Source: Pseudomonadota bacterium (lineage in GTDB: Bacteria > Pseudomonadota > Gammaproteobacteria > Burkholderiales > Burkholderiaceae_C). From it: DNA of 54,422 nucleotides. How positions within the stretch are numbered: position 1 is the first letter of the stretch; each line of letters begins with the position of its first letter. A model generated the notes under the pieces. The model saw nothing but the letters and a program-made list of their open reading frames with translations, made no database searches and had not been told where the DNA came from. The stretch covers positions 1 to 54,422 of the forward strand of contig JAKBCY010000003.1 in the NCBI GenBank assembly GCA_021807445.1. Direction: 5' to 3'. Made by a program: the position numbers and the translations under genes. Positions 35,212-43,948 of the stretch are shown here, in pieces.

Positions 35212-35748
35212 TTACGCCGCCGACTTGGCGCCCCTAGGGGCGGTGTGCGTGAGGCTCCGCACGCTGTCAGACACCATTTTTGTGGCGTGGCTCTGCGGCT
35301 CCTGCATGGCTTCAATCGCTTGGTTTGTGAAATTCAAGGCACTTTGCATTAGCGCCGCTGCACCCTCGCTTCCGATCGGCAATGATTGCGCAGAGTTTTG
35401 CATGGCGCCATATAGTGTTTGTTGCATCCGATTCATGCTCCTATTCACCGCTTCAGCTAGTTCGGCTTGTGTACGGACCGCGAGTTCCGCGAGCTTCTGC
35501 GCATAGGCAAAAGCCTTCTGGCCATGCGCCTGAATTGGATTGTCTGACTGGGCACTCATTAGCTCCTGCACGTCGCGCGCCGACAATGCTGCACGCCAAG
35601 CCTCCGCTGTGTCCTGCGTCACTTCCCGCAAAGTTTGAAGATTGAGTTGCGCAAGCCGCTCCAGGCCCGTCACCGTCGTCTCGACCATGCTGGCCATAGA
35701 TTCAAGTTCAGCCTTTTGTGCTGCCTGGATTTGTTCGGTGGCATTCAT
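35212..35748 (-). CDS. phaP: Phasin (PHB granule-associated protein)
   Basis: A 178-aa, Ala/Gln-rich helical protein: MNATEQIQAAQKAELESMASMVETTVTGLERLAQLNLQTLREV. It has no membrane helix and a length typical of phasins, which coat PHB granules and control their number and size. It matches the Phasin_2 pattern. The track's extra first Met is a GTG codon before the real ATG. It lies 277 bases upstream of phaB on the same strand, with an FNR-like site in its own upstream region. Confidence 0.88.
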   Translation of the reverse strand: MNATEQIQAAQKAELESMASMVETTVTGLERLAQLNLQTLREVTQDTAEAWRAALSARDVQELMSAQSDNPIQAHGQKAFAYAQKLAELAVRTQAELAEAVNRSMNRMQQTLYGAMQNSAQSLPIGSEGAAALMQSALNFTNQAIEAMQEPQSHATKMVSDSVRSLTHTAPRGAKSAA

Positions 35749-36081
35749 CACAGGACCCCCACTCGCTCGGAAAAACCTAATGAGTCTGCGCGCCTTTAAA
35801 GCGAATTTCCTTGACTTACATCAGGAAGAACAGAAGCTGCTCGAAAATTCGCGATCCTGCCCGAATCGAGGACCTTCCGCAGGCACACGACGCTACGCGT
35901 GGCCAAGCAACGACGAGCCCCGTCGCATCCAACTCATAGGCGTCTGACGTCCCCTGCCCCCGATTCGATTCTCGAAAGCCAGATCCATTGGGTCGCACTT
36001 CACCATAAGGCCCCGGGCGGGGCGCACGACCCTGGCACAGCGCGCCCAAAGAGACCCGATGCGGCGCGCTGGCGTCATTCC
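35749..36081. other. Upstream region of the phasin gene
   Basis: About 330 bases between the Hsp20 stop and the phasin start. It contains the FNR-like site described separately. The small minus-strand ORFs here (61 and 89 aa) have no recognisable features. Confidence 0.4.
35811..35824 (-). promoter_or_regulatory. FNR-like box upstream of the phasin gene
   Basis: TTGACTTACATCAG (read on the plus strand; CTGATGTAAGTCAA on the minus strand) matches TTGAT-N4-ATCAA with two mismatches. It lies 63 bases upstream of the phasin ATG. No convincing -10 element stands at the class II distance. Confidence 0.4.
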
Positions 36082-36528
36082 TCACTGAACCTTCACCTCG
36101 ATGCCTTTTGGCTTGACCTCTGCCACCTTTGGAATCTGAAGGCTTAGGACTCCATCCTTAAAGGTTGCCTTGGCAGCGCTTGCGTCGACGCTATCGGGCA
36201 ACGAGAAGCTGCGGCTAAAGCTCCCATAGAAGCGCTCGATACGGTGAAATTTCTTGTCTTTTTGCTCAATCTCTCGCTTGCGCTCACCTTGCAACGTCAG
36301 CACCCCGTTGTCGATGGTGACCTTCACGTCGTCCTTATTGATCTCGGGAAGCTCAGCCTTGATCGTGAACTCCTGGGGGCTCTCAGCGATGTCCACTTGT
36401 GGAGACCAGTCTGCAGTCGTCGCCATCTCGCCTGCTCCCGCAGATCGGCGTGGAGCACCGATTGCACGCGTGTACCGGTCGAACATATCTTCGATTTCAC
36501 GCCAAGGGTCCCATTTCACAATTGCCAT
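36082..36528 (-). CDS. Small heat-shock protein Hsp20 (alpha-crystallin family)
   Basis: A 148-aa holdase chaperone. MAIVKWDPWREIEDMFDRY is the typical N-terminus, and the alpha-crystallin domain covers about 45-145: DWSPQVDIAESPQEFTIKAELPEINKDDVKVTIDNGVLTLQGER, then SFSLPDSVDASAAKATFKDGVLSLQIPK. The start at 36528 has GAGAGG about 6 nt upstream. It is 274 bases downstream of the exporter 2 operon on the same strand. Confidence 0.95.
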   Translation of the reverse strand: MAIVKWDPWREIEDMFDRYTRAIGAPRRSAGAGEMATTADWSPQVDIAESPQEFTIKAELPEINKDDVKVTIDNGVLTLQGERKREIEQKDKKFHRIERFYGSFSRSFSLPDSVDASAAKATFKDGVLSLQIPKVAEVKPKGIEVKVQ

Positions 36529-36734
36529 GATGCACCTCTCTTTTGCGCGGGCTCCATTTGTATGGCCCACCTGGCCCGCCTACAGGTAGCAGCCACTGAA
36601 TTGCGCGAAGCATCCGATGCGCACCCCGCAATCGGGCTCGCGGCCGTTGCGAGGAAGCCAGGGACAAAGAAGAATTCCTGGCGATCTGCATAGACACTCA
36701 TAAATTGAGTTTGCGCCGTCGCAGATGTTTTTTC

Positions 36735-36748
36735 CTTGACGCGCATCA
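36735..36748 (-). promoter_or_regulatory. Weak FNR-like box upstream of hsp20
   Basis: TTGACGCGCATCAC (plus strand reading) has two mismatches to TTGAT-N4-ATCAA. It lies 207 bases upstream of the Hsp20 ATG, just past the end of the exporter 2 operon. The long distance and missing -10 make it uncertain. Confidence 0.25.
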
Positions 36749-36802
36749 CCTAATTGCGTCGCCGATGCGCTTGACGCGCTGTCTCCGCGCCGAAGAAACG
36801 CA

Positions 36803-37936
36803 TCACGCGTCCAGCGAGGAACGAAAACGCCAGACACTGACTGCCAACATGATTGTGGCAAGCAACCCCATCGCAGCCAAGTCACCGAAGAGCACCGTAA
36901 ACCCAACACCTTTGAGGAACACTGCGCGAATGACCACCAAGAAATATCGCAATGGGTTGATCAACGTGAACCACTGCAACAACTGGGGCATCGCTGCAAT
37001 GGGAAACGCAAAGCCCGAGAGGATAAAAAATGGGTTCACGAAAAAGAAGTTCAGTGCGAATGCCTGCTGCTGGGTGCGCGAAAACGTCGACAGCAGCAGC
37101 CCCATACCCACTGCGGCCAGCAGGAATAGCGCCGAACCGACGAGCATTACCAGTGGATCACCTATAAAAGGCACACGGAACCACAAGACGCCAATGGCAC
37201 TTACCAGTGCGATGTCCCCAAGACCAATCAGAAAGAATGGAAGCGTCTTGCCCAGGATAAATTCCACCGGCCGGATCGGGCTGACCATGATCTGCTCCAG
37301 CGTGCCAACCTCGCGCTCGCGCACAATCGCGAAGGCGGTCAGGCTCACTACCTGCATCAGCGTGAGGCTGCCGATGACCCCAGGGATGAAAAACCATGTG
37401 TCGTTCAGCCCCGGGTTGAACCAGGGCACAGCCTGGAGGTTCACGCCAATTTGCGGGGGTACCAAGCTGGCATAGGGGCGCGCAAACTTGGCCACCTCGT
37501 CAGCGGCGAATTGGGAGACGATCTGGCTCATGTAGCCAAGCGCGATAAGAGCTGTGTTGGAATTCGTGCCGTCGACGACGATCTGCAGCGGCGCACTCTT
37601 GCCGTTGCTGAGATCACGCTGGAATCCGGCGTGGATAACGATGGCGATCACGGCGACGTCGTGGTCGATGTCGCTCTTAACCTGTGCCGTGTCGCGTGCG
37701 GTATCGACTACGTCAAAGCGCCCGGAGGCGACAAAATGCGAGATCAGGCTGCGGCTTGCTTGGCTCTGATCGAGGTCGAGCACGACGGTGGCAACGTGGT
37801 GGACAGTGAAGGTGGCGGCATAGCCGAAAACCAGCATCTGAATGACCAACGGCACGATCATGCGCATGATTGCGGTGCGGTCCCTTCGGATCTGCAGGAA
37901 CTCCTTCATCAACATGACTCGGAGGCGATCAAACAT
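36803..37936 (-). CDS. ABC-2 type permease, exporter 2
   Basis: A 377-aa permease from the ATG at 37936, 4 nt after the partner permease. It begins MFDRLRVMLMKEFLQIRRDRTAI; VREREVGTLEQIMVSPIRP is the ABC-2 motif and NPLRYFLVVIRAVFLKG follows near the end. It is clearly paralogous to 25847-26956 (NPMRYFLVIVRGVFLQG there). It is the last gene of the second exporter operon. Confidence 0.9.
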   Translation of the reverse strand: MFDRLRVMLMKEFLQIRRDRTAIMRMIVPLVIQMLVFGYAATFTVHHVATVVLDLDQSQASRSLISHFVASGRFDVVDTARDTAQVKSDIDHDVAVIAIVIHAGFQRDLSNGKSAPLQIVVDGTNSNTALIALGYMSQIVSQFAADEVAKFARPYASLVPPQIGVNLQAVPWFNPGLNDTWFFIPGVIGSLTLMQVVSLTAFAIVREREVGTLEQIMVSPIRPVEFILGKTLPFFLIGLGDIALVSAIGVLWFRVPFIGDPLVMLVGSALFLLAAVGMGLLLSTFSRTQQQAFALNFFFVNPFFILSGFAFPIAAMPQLLQWFTLINPLRYFLVVIRAVFLKGVGFTVLFGDLAAMGLLATIMLAVSVWRFRSSLDA

Positions 37937-37940
37937 GCGG

Positions 37941-39077
37941 TCAATCCAGTCGTTTGTGAAAAGCTCGCGATGCCAACCAGACAATCAGCGCGGCAAAGAT
38001 CCCTAGGCCGAGCAAAGGCTGCCAGAGGTCGGACAGGCTGCTGCCCTTGAGGAAAATGCCGCGGAGGATCGTGACGTAGTAACGCGGGTAGACGATGAAG
38101 GTCAGCGCCTGAATCGCCTTGGGCATCTGGTCAATGGGAAAGGTGTAGCCCGACAGCAGCGTGGTCGGCAACAGGGTGACGTATAGGGCCACCTGACTGG
38201 CGGCGAGCTGGCTTCGAATACGCACCGAAATCAGGTAGCCGATACCCAGTATTACCAGGCTGAATAGCGCGGTGGCAGCGAACAGGGTAAGGAGATTGCC
38301 TCGAAATGGCACTCTGAACCAGAGGACCGCGAGCCCCAGGCACACCGCTGCATCGGCCATGCCGATGACGAAGTAAGGGATGAGCTTGCCCAGCATCACT
38401 TCCAGCGCGTTTACTGGTGTGGAGATCAGCTGCTCCATTGTGCCGCGCTCCCACTCGCGCGAAACGGTCAGCGACGTGAGCTGTGCTCCCACCAGTGCAA
38501 GAATGACGGCAACCACGCCCGGAATGATGAAGTTGCGGCTGTCAAGGGTTTCGTTGAACCAAGTGCTCGGTTCAAGGTCGATCCCGCCGATCTTGGAGGC
38601 CTTGACCCCGTGCGCCGCCTGCCACCGGGCCTGGATCTGCGCGTTGAGCTGAGTGACCACGCCTTGAATATAGCCTTGCGCGATATTGGTTGTGTTAACG
38701 TCGGTCGCATCGAATACGGCCTGGATCGGCGCACTTCCGGTGGCCGAAAGCTGGCGCGAGAAGTTAACGGGAATCACCAAAGCGGCGATGCACTGCCCGG
38801 CGTCAATCGCGTGGCGCAAGCTGGCCTGATCGTGCAGCACACGAGTGGTGGAAAGCCATCCGCCGGCGTCGAAACTGCTGGCGATGTCGCTGGTGAGCTG
38901 GCTGTTCTCCTGGTCATCCACGCACAGGGGCACATGCTTGATGTCGAGGCTCACCCCATAGCCCAAAAGGCCCATCTGCATGAGCGGCATGATCAGGGCA
39001 ATCGCCAGGCTGCGCGGGTCGCGCCAAATCTGCAGCGCCTCCTTGTACGCCATCGCGAACAGGCGGCGCAGATTCAT
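37941..39077 (-). CDS. ABC-2 type permease, exporter 2
   Basis: A 378-aa permease with one N-terminal helix, a long periplasmic loop and five C-terminal helices. SREWERGTMEQLISTPVNALEVMLGKLIPYFVIGMAD and YPRYYVTILRGIFLKGSSL correspond to the same blocks in 26970-28085. The start overlaps the stop of the second ATPase gene by 4 nt (ATGA). Confidence 0.9.
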   Translation of the reverse strand: MNLRRLFAMAYKEALQIWRDPRSLAIALIMPLMQMGLLGYGVSLDIKHVPLCVDDQENSQLTSDIASSFDAGGWLSTTRVLHDQASLRHAIDAGQCIAALVIPVNFSRQLSATGSAPIQAVFDATDVNTTNIAQGYIQGVVTQLNAQIQARWQAAHGVKASKIGGIDLEPSTWFNETLDSRNFIIPGVVAVILALVGAQLTSLTVSREWERGTMEQLISTPVNALEVMLGKLIPYFVIGMADAAVCLGLAVLWFRVPFRGNLLTLFAATALFSLVILGIGYLISVRIRSQLAASQVALYVTLLPTTLLSGYTFPIDQMPKAIQALTFIVYPRYYVTILRGIFLKGSSLSDLWQPLLGLGIFAALIVWLASRAFHKRLD

Positions 39078-40030
39078 GTCATCTCCCTTGTGTCCCGCCC
39101 GCGCGCGACCAGACGTACGAAAACGTCCTCCAGGCTAGGCAGCACTGCGCGCGCTGTGCCTGGCTGCAGGCCGCGGGTGCTCAGCATCGCGATGAGTGCC
39201 TGGGCACTCATCGCGTCTGACTTCAGTATGACGTGCAGTTTGTCGCCGAAAATCGCAGCGTCAACGACGCCGGGTGCATCGTGCAGCGTCTCGAGCGCGG
39301 CGCCGAGCGGGGTGCACTCGACTTCGTAGAGCCTGCCGCCCAAGCCCTGGCTCCGAAGTTCGCCCGGGCTGCCGATAGCAACGAGTTTGCCGCGGTCGAT
39401 CAAGGCGATGCGGTTGCAGTACTCGGCTTCATCCATGTAGTGGGTCGAAACGAGGATGGTGACGCCGCCGGCGGCGAGTTCGTGGATCAAATCCCAGAAT
39501 CGGCGACGCGCCTCGGGCTCGACCCCCGATGTCGGCTCGTCGAGGAACAGCACCGGCGGGTGGTGCAGGATGGCGCAACCCAGCGCCAAGCGCTGTTTCC
39601 AGCCACCCGCAAGCGTAGCCACGAGAGTATCCTCCTGGCCCTTCAGTCCGGCCATAGTCACAGCGTAGTCGACCCGCTCGGCCATTTCTTGTCGCGGCAC
39701 GTGGTAGATGCCACCGAAAAAGCGCAGGTTCTCGCGCACCGTGAGATCTCCATAAAGGGAGAATTTCTGCGACATGTATCCAATATGCTCACGCACTTGC
39801 TGCGGCTGGCTGCCCACGTCGAATCCGGCCACGCTGGCGCTGCCTTCCGTGGGCAATATCAGTCCGCAGAACATCCGAATCGTGGTCGATTTGCCCGCAC
39901 CGTTGGGGCCGATAAAACCCATCACATCGCCGCGCGCGATTCGCAGGTCAAGGTGATCCACAGCTGTGAAGCCCCCGAAGCGTTTGGTCAGGCGCTGCGC
40001 AATGACCACATCGTCTGCAGGAGCATTCAT
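39074..40030 (-). CDS. ABC transporter ATPase, exporter 2 (equivalent to YbhF second domain)
   Basis: A 318-aa single ATPase. Walker A is GPNGAGKST, the signature LAGGWKQRLAL is altered as in other second-domain proteins of this group, and Walker B is FLDEPTSGVEP, where the usual D-loop Asp is Glu. It overlaps both neighbours by 4 nt. With the next ATPase it makes the heterodimer that in exporter 1 is one fused chain. Confidence 0.92.
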   Translation of the reverse strand: MNAPADDVVIAQRLTKRFGGFTAVDHLDLRIARGDVMGFIGPNGAGKSTTIRMFCGLILPTEGSASVAGFDVGSQPQQVREHIGYMSQKFSLYGDLTVRENLRFFGGIYHVPRQEMAERVDYAVTMAGLKGQEDTLVATLAGGWKQRLALGCAILHHPPVLFLDEPTSGVEPEARRRFWDLIHELAAGGVTILVSTHYMDEAEYCNRIALIDRGKLVAIGSPGELRSQGLGGRLYEVECTPLGAALETLHDAPGVVDAAIFGDKLHVILKSDAMSAQALIAMLSTRGLQPGTARAVLPSLEDVFVRLVARGRDTREMT

Positions 40031-40968
40031 GCGGCGCCCCTACCGAGAAGGGCCACGAACACGTCCTCGATGCCGGGCTCGGCGAGGTTGATCCGCGCAT
40101 CAGCCATGCCCGCAGCATCCAGCGCTGCACGCAGCTCCGGCTGGCGGCGCCCGGCATCGTCTACGCGCACGTGCACACGGTCGCCCATCAGCAGCATCCC
40201 CAGAACGCCCGTCGCGCTGGCAAGAATTTTTCGCACAGCGCGTGGCTGCCCCGACAGCACGGCGAGAAGCGTGCCGGGCATTGCCGCCTTCAGCCGTGCC
40301 GGAGTGTCGCAGTAACGCACCTCGCCGGCGTGGAACAACGCCAGACGCGAACAACGCTCAGCCTCGTCCATATACGCTGTGGCCATCACGATGGTCACGC
40401 CGCTTTCGCGAAGCTTGTACAAAATAGCCCAGAAGTCCCGCCGCGACACAGGATCGACGCCAGTGGTCGGTTCGTCCAGCAGCAACACTCGCGGCGTGTG
40501 GATCAGTGCGCAGACGAGGCCGAGCTTCTGCTTCATGCCACCAGAGAGCTGCCCAGTCAGGCGACGCTCGAAGCCGCCAAGCCCAGCTGCCCGCAGTAAT
40601 TCGGTGGTGCGTGCCAGGCGCTCTTTGCGGGGTACGCCAAACAGCTCGGCGTAGAAATAAATGTTTTCCGCAATCGTCAGGTCTTCATACAGACCGAATC
40701 GCTGAGGCATATAGCTCAAGCGCAGCTTGGCGAGTTCGGGGTTGCCTGCCACGTCGACGCCATCCACGGTCACCGAGCCTGCGTTCTGCCGAAGCACGCC
40801 GGCGAGAATGCGCATGGTCGTGGTCTTGCCCGCACCGTCGGGGCCGACCAAGCCAAAGATCTCGCCGCGCGCCACCTCGAAATTGACGTTTCGAACGGCG
40901 TGCACCACTCCGAAGCTTTTCGCCAGCCCTCGCACCTGCACGGCCGGAAGATCGCTTGCTGTATTCAT
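40027..40968 (-). CDS. ABC transporter ATPase, exporter 2 (equivalent to YbhF first domain)
   Basis: A 313-aa ATPase. Walker A GPDGAGKTT, signature LSGGMKQKLGL, Walker B LLLDEPTTGVDP are all canonical. The sequence SYMPQRFGLYEDLTIAENIYFYAELFG mirrors the first half of the fused ATPase of exporter 1 (YMPQRFGLYEDLTVQENLNLYADL). It overlaps the adaptor gene by 4 nt. Confidence 0.92.
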   Translation of the reverse strand: MNTASDLPAVQVRGLAKSFGVVHAVRNVNFEVARGEIFGLVGPDGAGKTTTMRILAGVLRQNAGSVTVDGVDVAGNPELAKLRLSYMPQRFGLYEDLTIAENIYFYAELFGVPRKERLARTTELLRAAGLGGFERRLTGQLSGGMKQKLGLVCALIHTPRVLLLDEPTTGVDPVSRRDFWAILYKLRESGVTIVMATAYMDEAERCSRLALFHAGEVRYCDTPARLKAAMPGTLLAVLSGQPRAVRKILASATGVLGMLLMGDRVHVRVDDAGRRQPELRAALDAAGMADARINLAEPGIEDVFVALLGRGAA

Positions 40969-41963
40969 CGTCCGGGCGAGAGTAGTGCGATGCTGGCATC
41001 GGCCGGCATGCCGGGAAGTAGCGCGTGCGTCGGGTTGTCGATGTCGATGCGGATGCGGTAAACAAGGGTCACGCGTTCAGCATGGGTTTGGACCGTCTTG
41101 GGGGTGAACTCGGCCTGCGACGCGATGAAGCCAACGTGGCCCTGGAACACATGGCCGGGGTAGGAGTCGGCTGTAACCTGCGCGGCCTCGCCTAGGCGAA
41201 CCGCGCCAAGGTACTGCTCGTTGACGTAAGCGCGCAGCCAAACATGATCGAGATCGTCGATGGTGAAAATTGCTACTCCGGGGCCAGCCAGCTCGCCGAG
41301 CTCCGCCTGCCGCACGGCGAGCACGCCGCTGAACGGCGCCCTGAGCGTGGTGTAGCCCAGCGTCACCCTGTCGAGCGCAACCTTGGCCTGCGCCGCATGC
41401 ACGTTGGCTAAAGTCAGCCCAACATTCGTCAGCGCCACATTGGCAAGCGCCTGATCCCGCGCCAGAGCTGAAGCGGACTGGCCGGCAGCCGTTCTTGCGA
41501 GATCGTAGGTCTGGCGGGACACTGCACCCGATGCGAGCTGGCCTTCGTCACGAGCCATGTCGCGCCGCTTTTGGGCGAGATCGAGAACGTCGCTTTCCAC
41601 CGTGCTTTTCGCTGCAATGAGGTTGCTGCGCGCGACAGCCACCTGCTGCTGCGCAACCTCCAGCGCCGCCTGGTCAATCTGCAGCTGCTTGCGGTAGAGG
41701 CTATCGTCGACACGCGCAAGCACCGTTCCTGCACTGACGAACTTGCCTTCGTCAAACGCCAGGCTGGTGATCGGCGCTTGCACGGCCGTGAAACTCAACA
41801 CGCTCTGGTGGGCCTCGATATTGCCTGAGACGACAACGTGATTAAGCGCCTGGCCAGTACCAAACACCAAGCGGTGCGCAGCTGGCCAGAGCCAGACCGC
41901 CAGCACCAACACGGCCAGTACAACAGCCAGAGCCAAGCCAATGGCACGACGCGGTGATGCCAT
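40965..41963 (-). CDS. HlyD-family membrane fusion protein, exporter 2
   Basis: A 332-aa periplasmic adaptor with an N-terminal anchor (AIGLALAVVLAVLVLAVWLWPA), the lipoyl half (VVSGNIEAHQSVLSF), a coiled-coil hairpin and a barrel domain (HVWLRAYVNEQYLGAVRLGEAAQVTADSYPG). It is the first gene of the exporter 2 operon, whose genes follow with 4-nt overlaps. No TolC gene is adjacent, so the TolC at 31177 may be shared. Confidence 0.92.
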   Translation of the reverse strand: MASPRRAIGLALAVVLAVLVLAVWLWPAAHRLVFGTGQALNHVVVSGNIEAHQSVLSFTAVQAPITSLAFDEGKFVSAGTVLARVDDSLYRKQLQIDQAALEVAQQQVAVARSNLIAAKSTVESDVLDLAQKRRDMARDEGQLASGAVSRQTYDLARTAAGQSASALARDQALANVALTNVGLTLANVHAAQAKVALDRVTLGYTTLRAPFSGVLAVRQAELGELAGPGVAIFTIDDLDHVWLRAYVNEQYLGAVRLGEAAQVTADSYPGHVFQGHVGFIASQAEFTPKTVQTHAERVTLVYRIRIDIDNPTHALLPGMPADASIALLSPGR

Positions 41964-42149
41964 AAAGAAGTCTCCATTCGAAGCCCGAAATTGGCCGACT
42001 GCGCCCGCGTGTCAGCCACCCAAGGATCCGTCATCGATGCACATGGGCCGCGACCGCGGTCGCGGCCAGCCTTCGGCAACGCGGTCACGCAACCGGTGAC
42101 TGAATCCGCGTCGACCCTGGCTGCCATATGCGACCCGCTTGGCGCCACC

Positions 42150-42335
42150 TCATCCAACCTTCTCGGCCAACCGCGGCACCCCCCTGCTGGCAATGGCAAC
42201 TTGCAATAGCGACAGCTCGAACTGCACACCTCGGTTTCTGACGTGGGCGCAGGCCAGATCGATCAGTGCCGGCTTGGGTTGTCGCCAGTCGTCAAGAATC
42301 TCATCGGCAGCACACGGCATACCCAGCATGTCCAT
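42150..42335 (-). CDS. Possible small hypothetical protein (61 aa)
   Basis: The track ORF starts at 42365 with TTG; an ATG at 42335 follows a GGGGGG tract about 12 nt upstream and gives MDMLGMPCAADEILDDWRQPKPALIDLACAHVRN... (61 aa). The composition is protein-like and free of low complexity, but I recognise no family. An FNR-type box about 150 bases upstream could serve it. It stands alone between exporter 2 and the beta-CASP gene. It may be spurious. Confidence 0.3.
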   Translation of the reverse strand: MDMLGMPCAADEILDDWRQPKPALIDLACAHVRNRGVQFELSLLQVAIASRGVPRLAEKVG

Positions 42336-42485
42336 GCCATATGCGCCCCCCTGCCGCGCCTGCAACCCAGCCGCCGTAGGGGCTGACTGAGAGATCGGAA
42401 GACATGATTTGTGGCGAATTCAAGCCCAAACAGGCGCCAAGCCGTGTCCATGGCAAGAGTGTGCTCGTGACGAGACAGGACGCAC

Positions 42486-42499
42486 TTGATCTGCGTCAG
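42486..42499 (-). promoter_or_regulatory. FNR-like box, identical to the one before the phosphoketolase gene
   Basis: TTGATCTGCGTCAG, one mismatch from the common proteobacterial form TTGATCTGCGTCAA. The same 14-mer occurs at 48993-49006. It lies in the gap between the end of the nuclease gene and exporter 2, 523 bases before the exporter 2 adaptor and about 150 before the possible small ORF. The direction of action is open, since the site is nearly palindromic. Confidence 0.5.
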
Positions 42500-42538
42500 C
42501 CCATTTGCCGCGACCGGCCGCCCTCGTGTAACACCATG

Positions 42539-43948
42539 TCACCGCAGCATGATGGGCTCGCTCATGCCCGGGATCTGCCAGGGCTTGCGGTGCTTGTCCA
42601 GCAGTTCGCCGAATACCTTCATGCCTTTGTCAAAATCACCATGGACCAGAAACACCTTCTCCGGTTTGCCGCAGAGCTGGAGCCAGGCGAGGAGCTCACT
42701 TTGTCCGGCGTGAGCGGAAAAGCCGTTAATGGTGTGAATTCGGGCCCGCACCTGGACCTGCTCGTCAAACAGACGCACACTCTTTGCACCGTCGATGATC
42801 GAGCGTGCCAGAGTGCCATGCGCGGCATAGCCGACAAAAATCACGCTGGCGGCGGCGTTCCAGAGGTTGTGGCGAAGGTGGTGGCGGACGCGCCCTCCCG
42901 TGGCCATCCCCGAGCCAGCCATGATCACTGCACCTCCGCGTATGGTGTTGATCGCAATGGATTCCGACGCATCGCGCGTCATGCGCAGTCCAGGGAGCGC
43001 GAACGGGTCATCGTCGCGCAAACGCCTCGTGAAGCTTTCGCGCATTGCCTCCGGATAACGGATAAAGATTTCCGTAGCCGAAATCGCCATCGGAGAATCG
43101 AGAAAGACCGCTAAGTACCGAGGCAACTTCTGCAGTCGCATCCCCTCGGACAATGCGTAAAGCACTTCCTGCGCGCGCTCAAGTGCAAAAGTCGGAATCA
43201 CGACGTTCCCGCCTCGCGCATGCGTTGTGGCAATCGCGTCAATGAGCTCGTCGATAGACGCCCCCCAAGGTCGATGGTCGCGGTCGCCGTAGGTAGTTTC
43301 CATCACCACATAGTTGGGTGGCGCGGGCGGACCCTGAGGGTCGTCAAGTAGCGGTCGACCAGGATTTCCGATGTCACCAGAAAAATAGATACTCCGGGTC
43401 GCGCCCGCATCTTCCACTTCGAGATAAATCGAGGCAGACCCAAGGATATGCCCCGCGTTCATGAATGTGGCATGTACACCCTTGGACACTTCCATGCGGA
43501 CGCCATATGCGGCGGAGCCATCAAAATGATCCATGCTGCGAAACGCCTCCGCCAGGGTGTAGAGAGGCAGTGGTGGTAGCTGTTGTTCATCCCCTCGGTG
43601 CCTTGCGTGACGTTCTGCGCGCCGCGCCTCCTCCTCCTGCAGGCCCGCTGAGTCGGCAAGAACCAGCCGAGTGAGTTCGCGCGTGGGCGCGGTGGCGATG
43701 ATGCGACCACGAAATCCACGCTTGACCAGTAAGGGAATGCGCCCACAATGGTCCAAATGGGCATGGGTGAGCAAGAGCACATCAATGGTGCTGGCGTCGA
43801 AGCCGAATTCCTCAGCATTTTCCTCGGCGAGCTCATGCCCGCCTTGAAACAGGCCGCAATCAATGAGCACACGGGAACTCTCGGTCTCGACCAAATGGCA
43901 GGATCCAGTGACCTGCTTGGCGGCTCCGTGGCTAGACAGGCGAATCAT
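42539..43948 (-). CDS. MBL-fold beta-CASP RNA/DNA nuclease
   Basis: A 469-aa metallo-beta-lactamase fold protein. Metal motifs are THAHLDHCG (His62, His64, Asp66, His67), the later GHILGSAS and SGDIGNPGRPLL; the beta-CASP part includes GSGMATGGRVRHHLRHNL and the final INGFSAHAGQSEL. Related proteins (YSH1/CPSF73-like) cut or trim RNA. The start overlaps the stop of the PRPP-synthetase gene by 4 nt. It is the last gene of the phosphoketolase operon, where RNA breakdown would supply nucleotides to the phosphorylase. Its substrate is inferred from the fold only. Confidence 0.88.
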   Translation of the reverse strand: MIRLSSHGAAKQVTGSCHLVETESSRVLIDCGLFQGGHELAEENAEEFGFDASTIDVLLLTHAHLDHCGRIPLLVKRGFRGRIIATAPTRELTRLVLADSAGLQEEEARRAERHARHRGDEQQLPPLPLYTLAEAFRSMDHFDGSAAYGVRMEVSKGVHATFMNAGHILGSASIYLEVEDAGATRSIYFSGDIGNPGRPLLDDPQGPPAPPNYVVMETTYGDRDHRPWGASIDELIDAIATTHARGGNVVIPTFALERAQEVLYALSEGMRLQKLPRYLAVFLDSPMAISATEIFIRYPEAMRESFTRRLRDDDPFALPGLRMTRDASESIAINTIRGGAVIMAGSGMATGGRVRHHLRHNLWNAAASVIFVGYAAHGTLARSIIDGAKSVRLFDEQVQVRARIHTINGFSAHAGQSELLAWLQLCGKPEKVFLVHGDFDKGMKVFGELLDKHRKPWQIPGMSEPIMLR

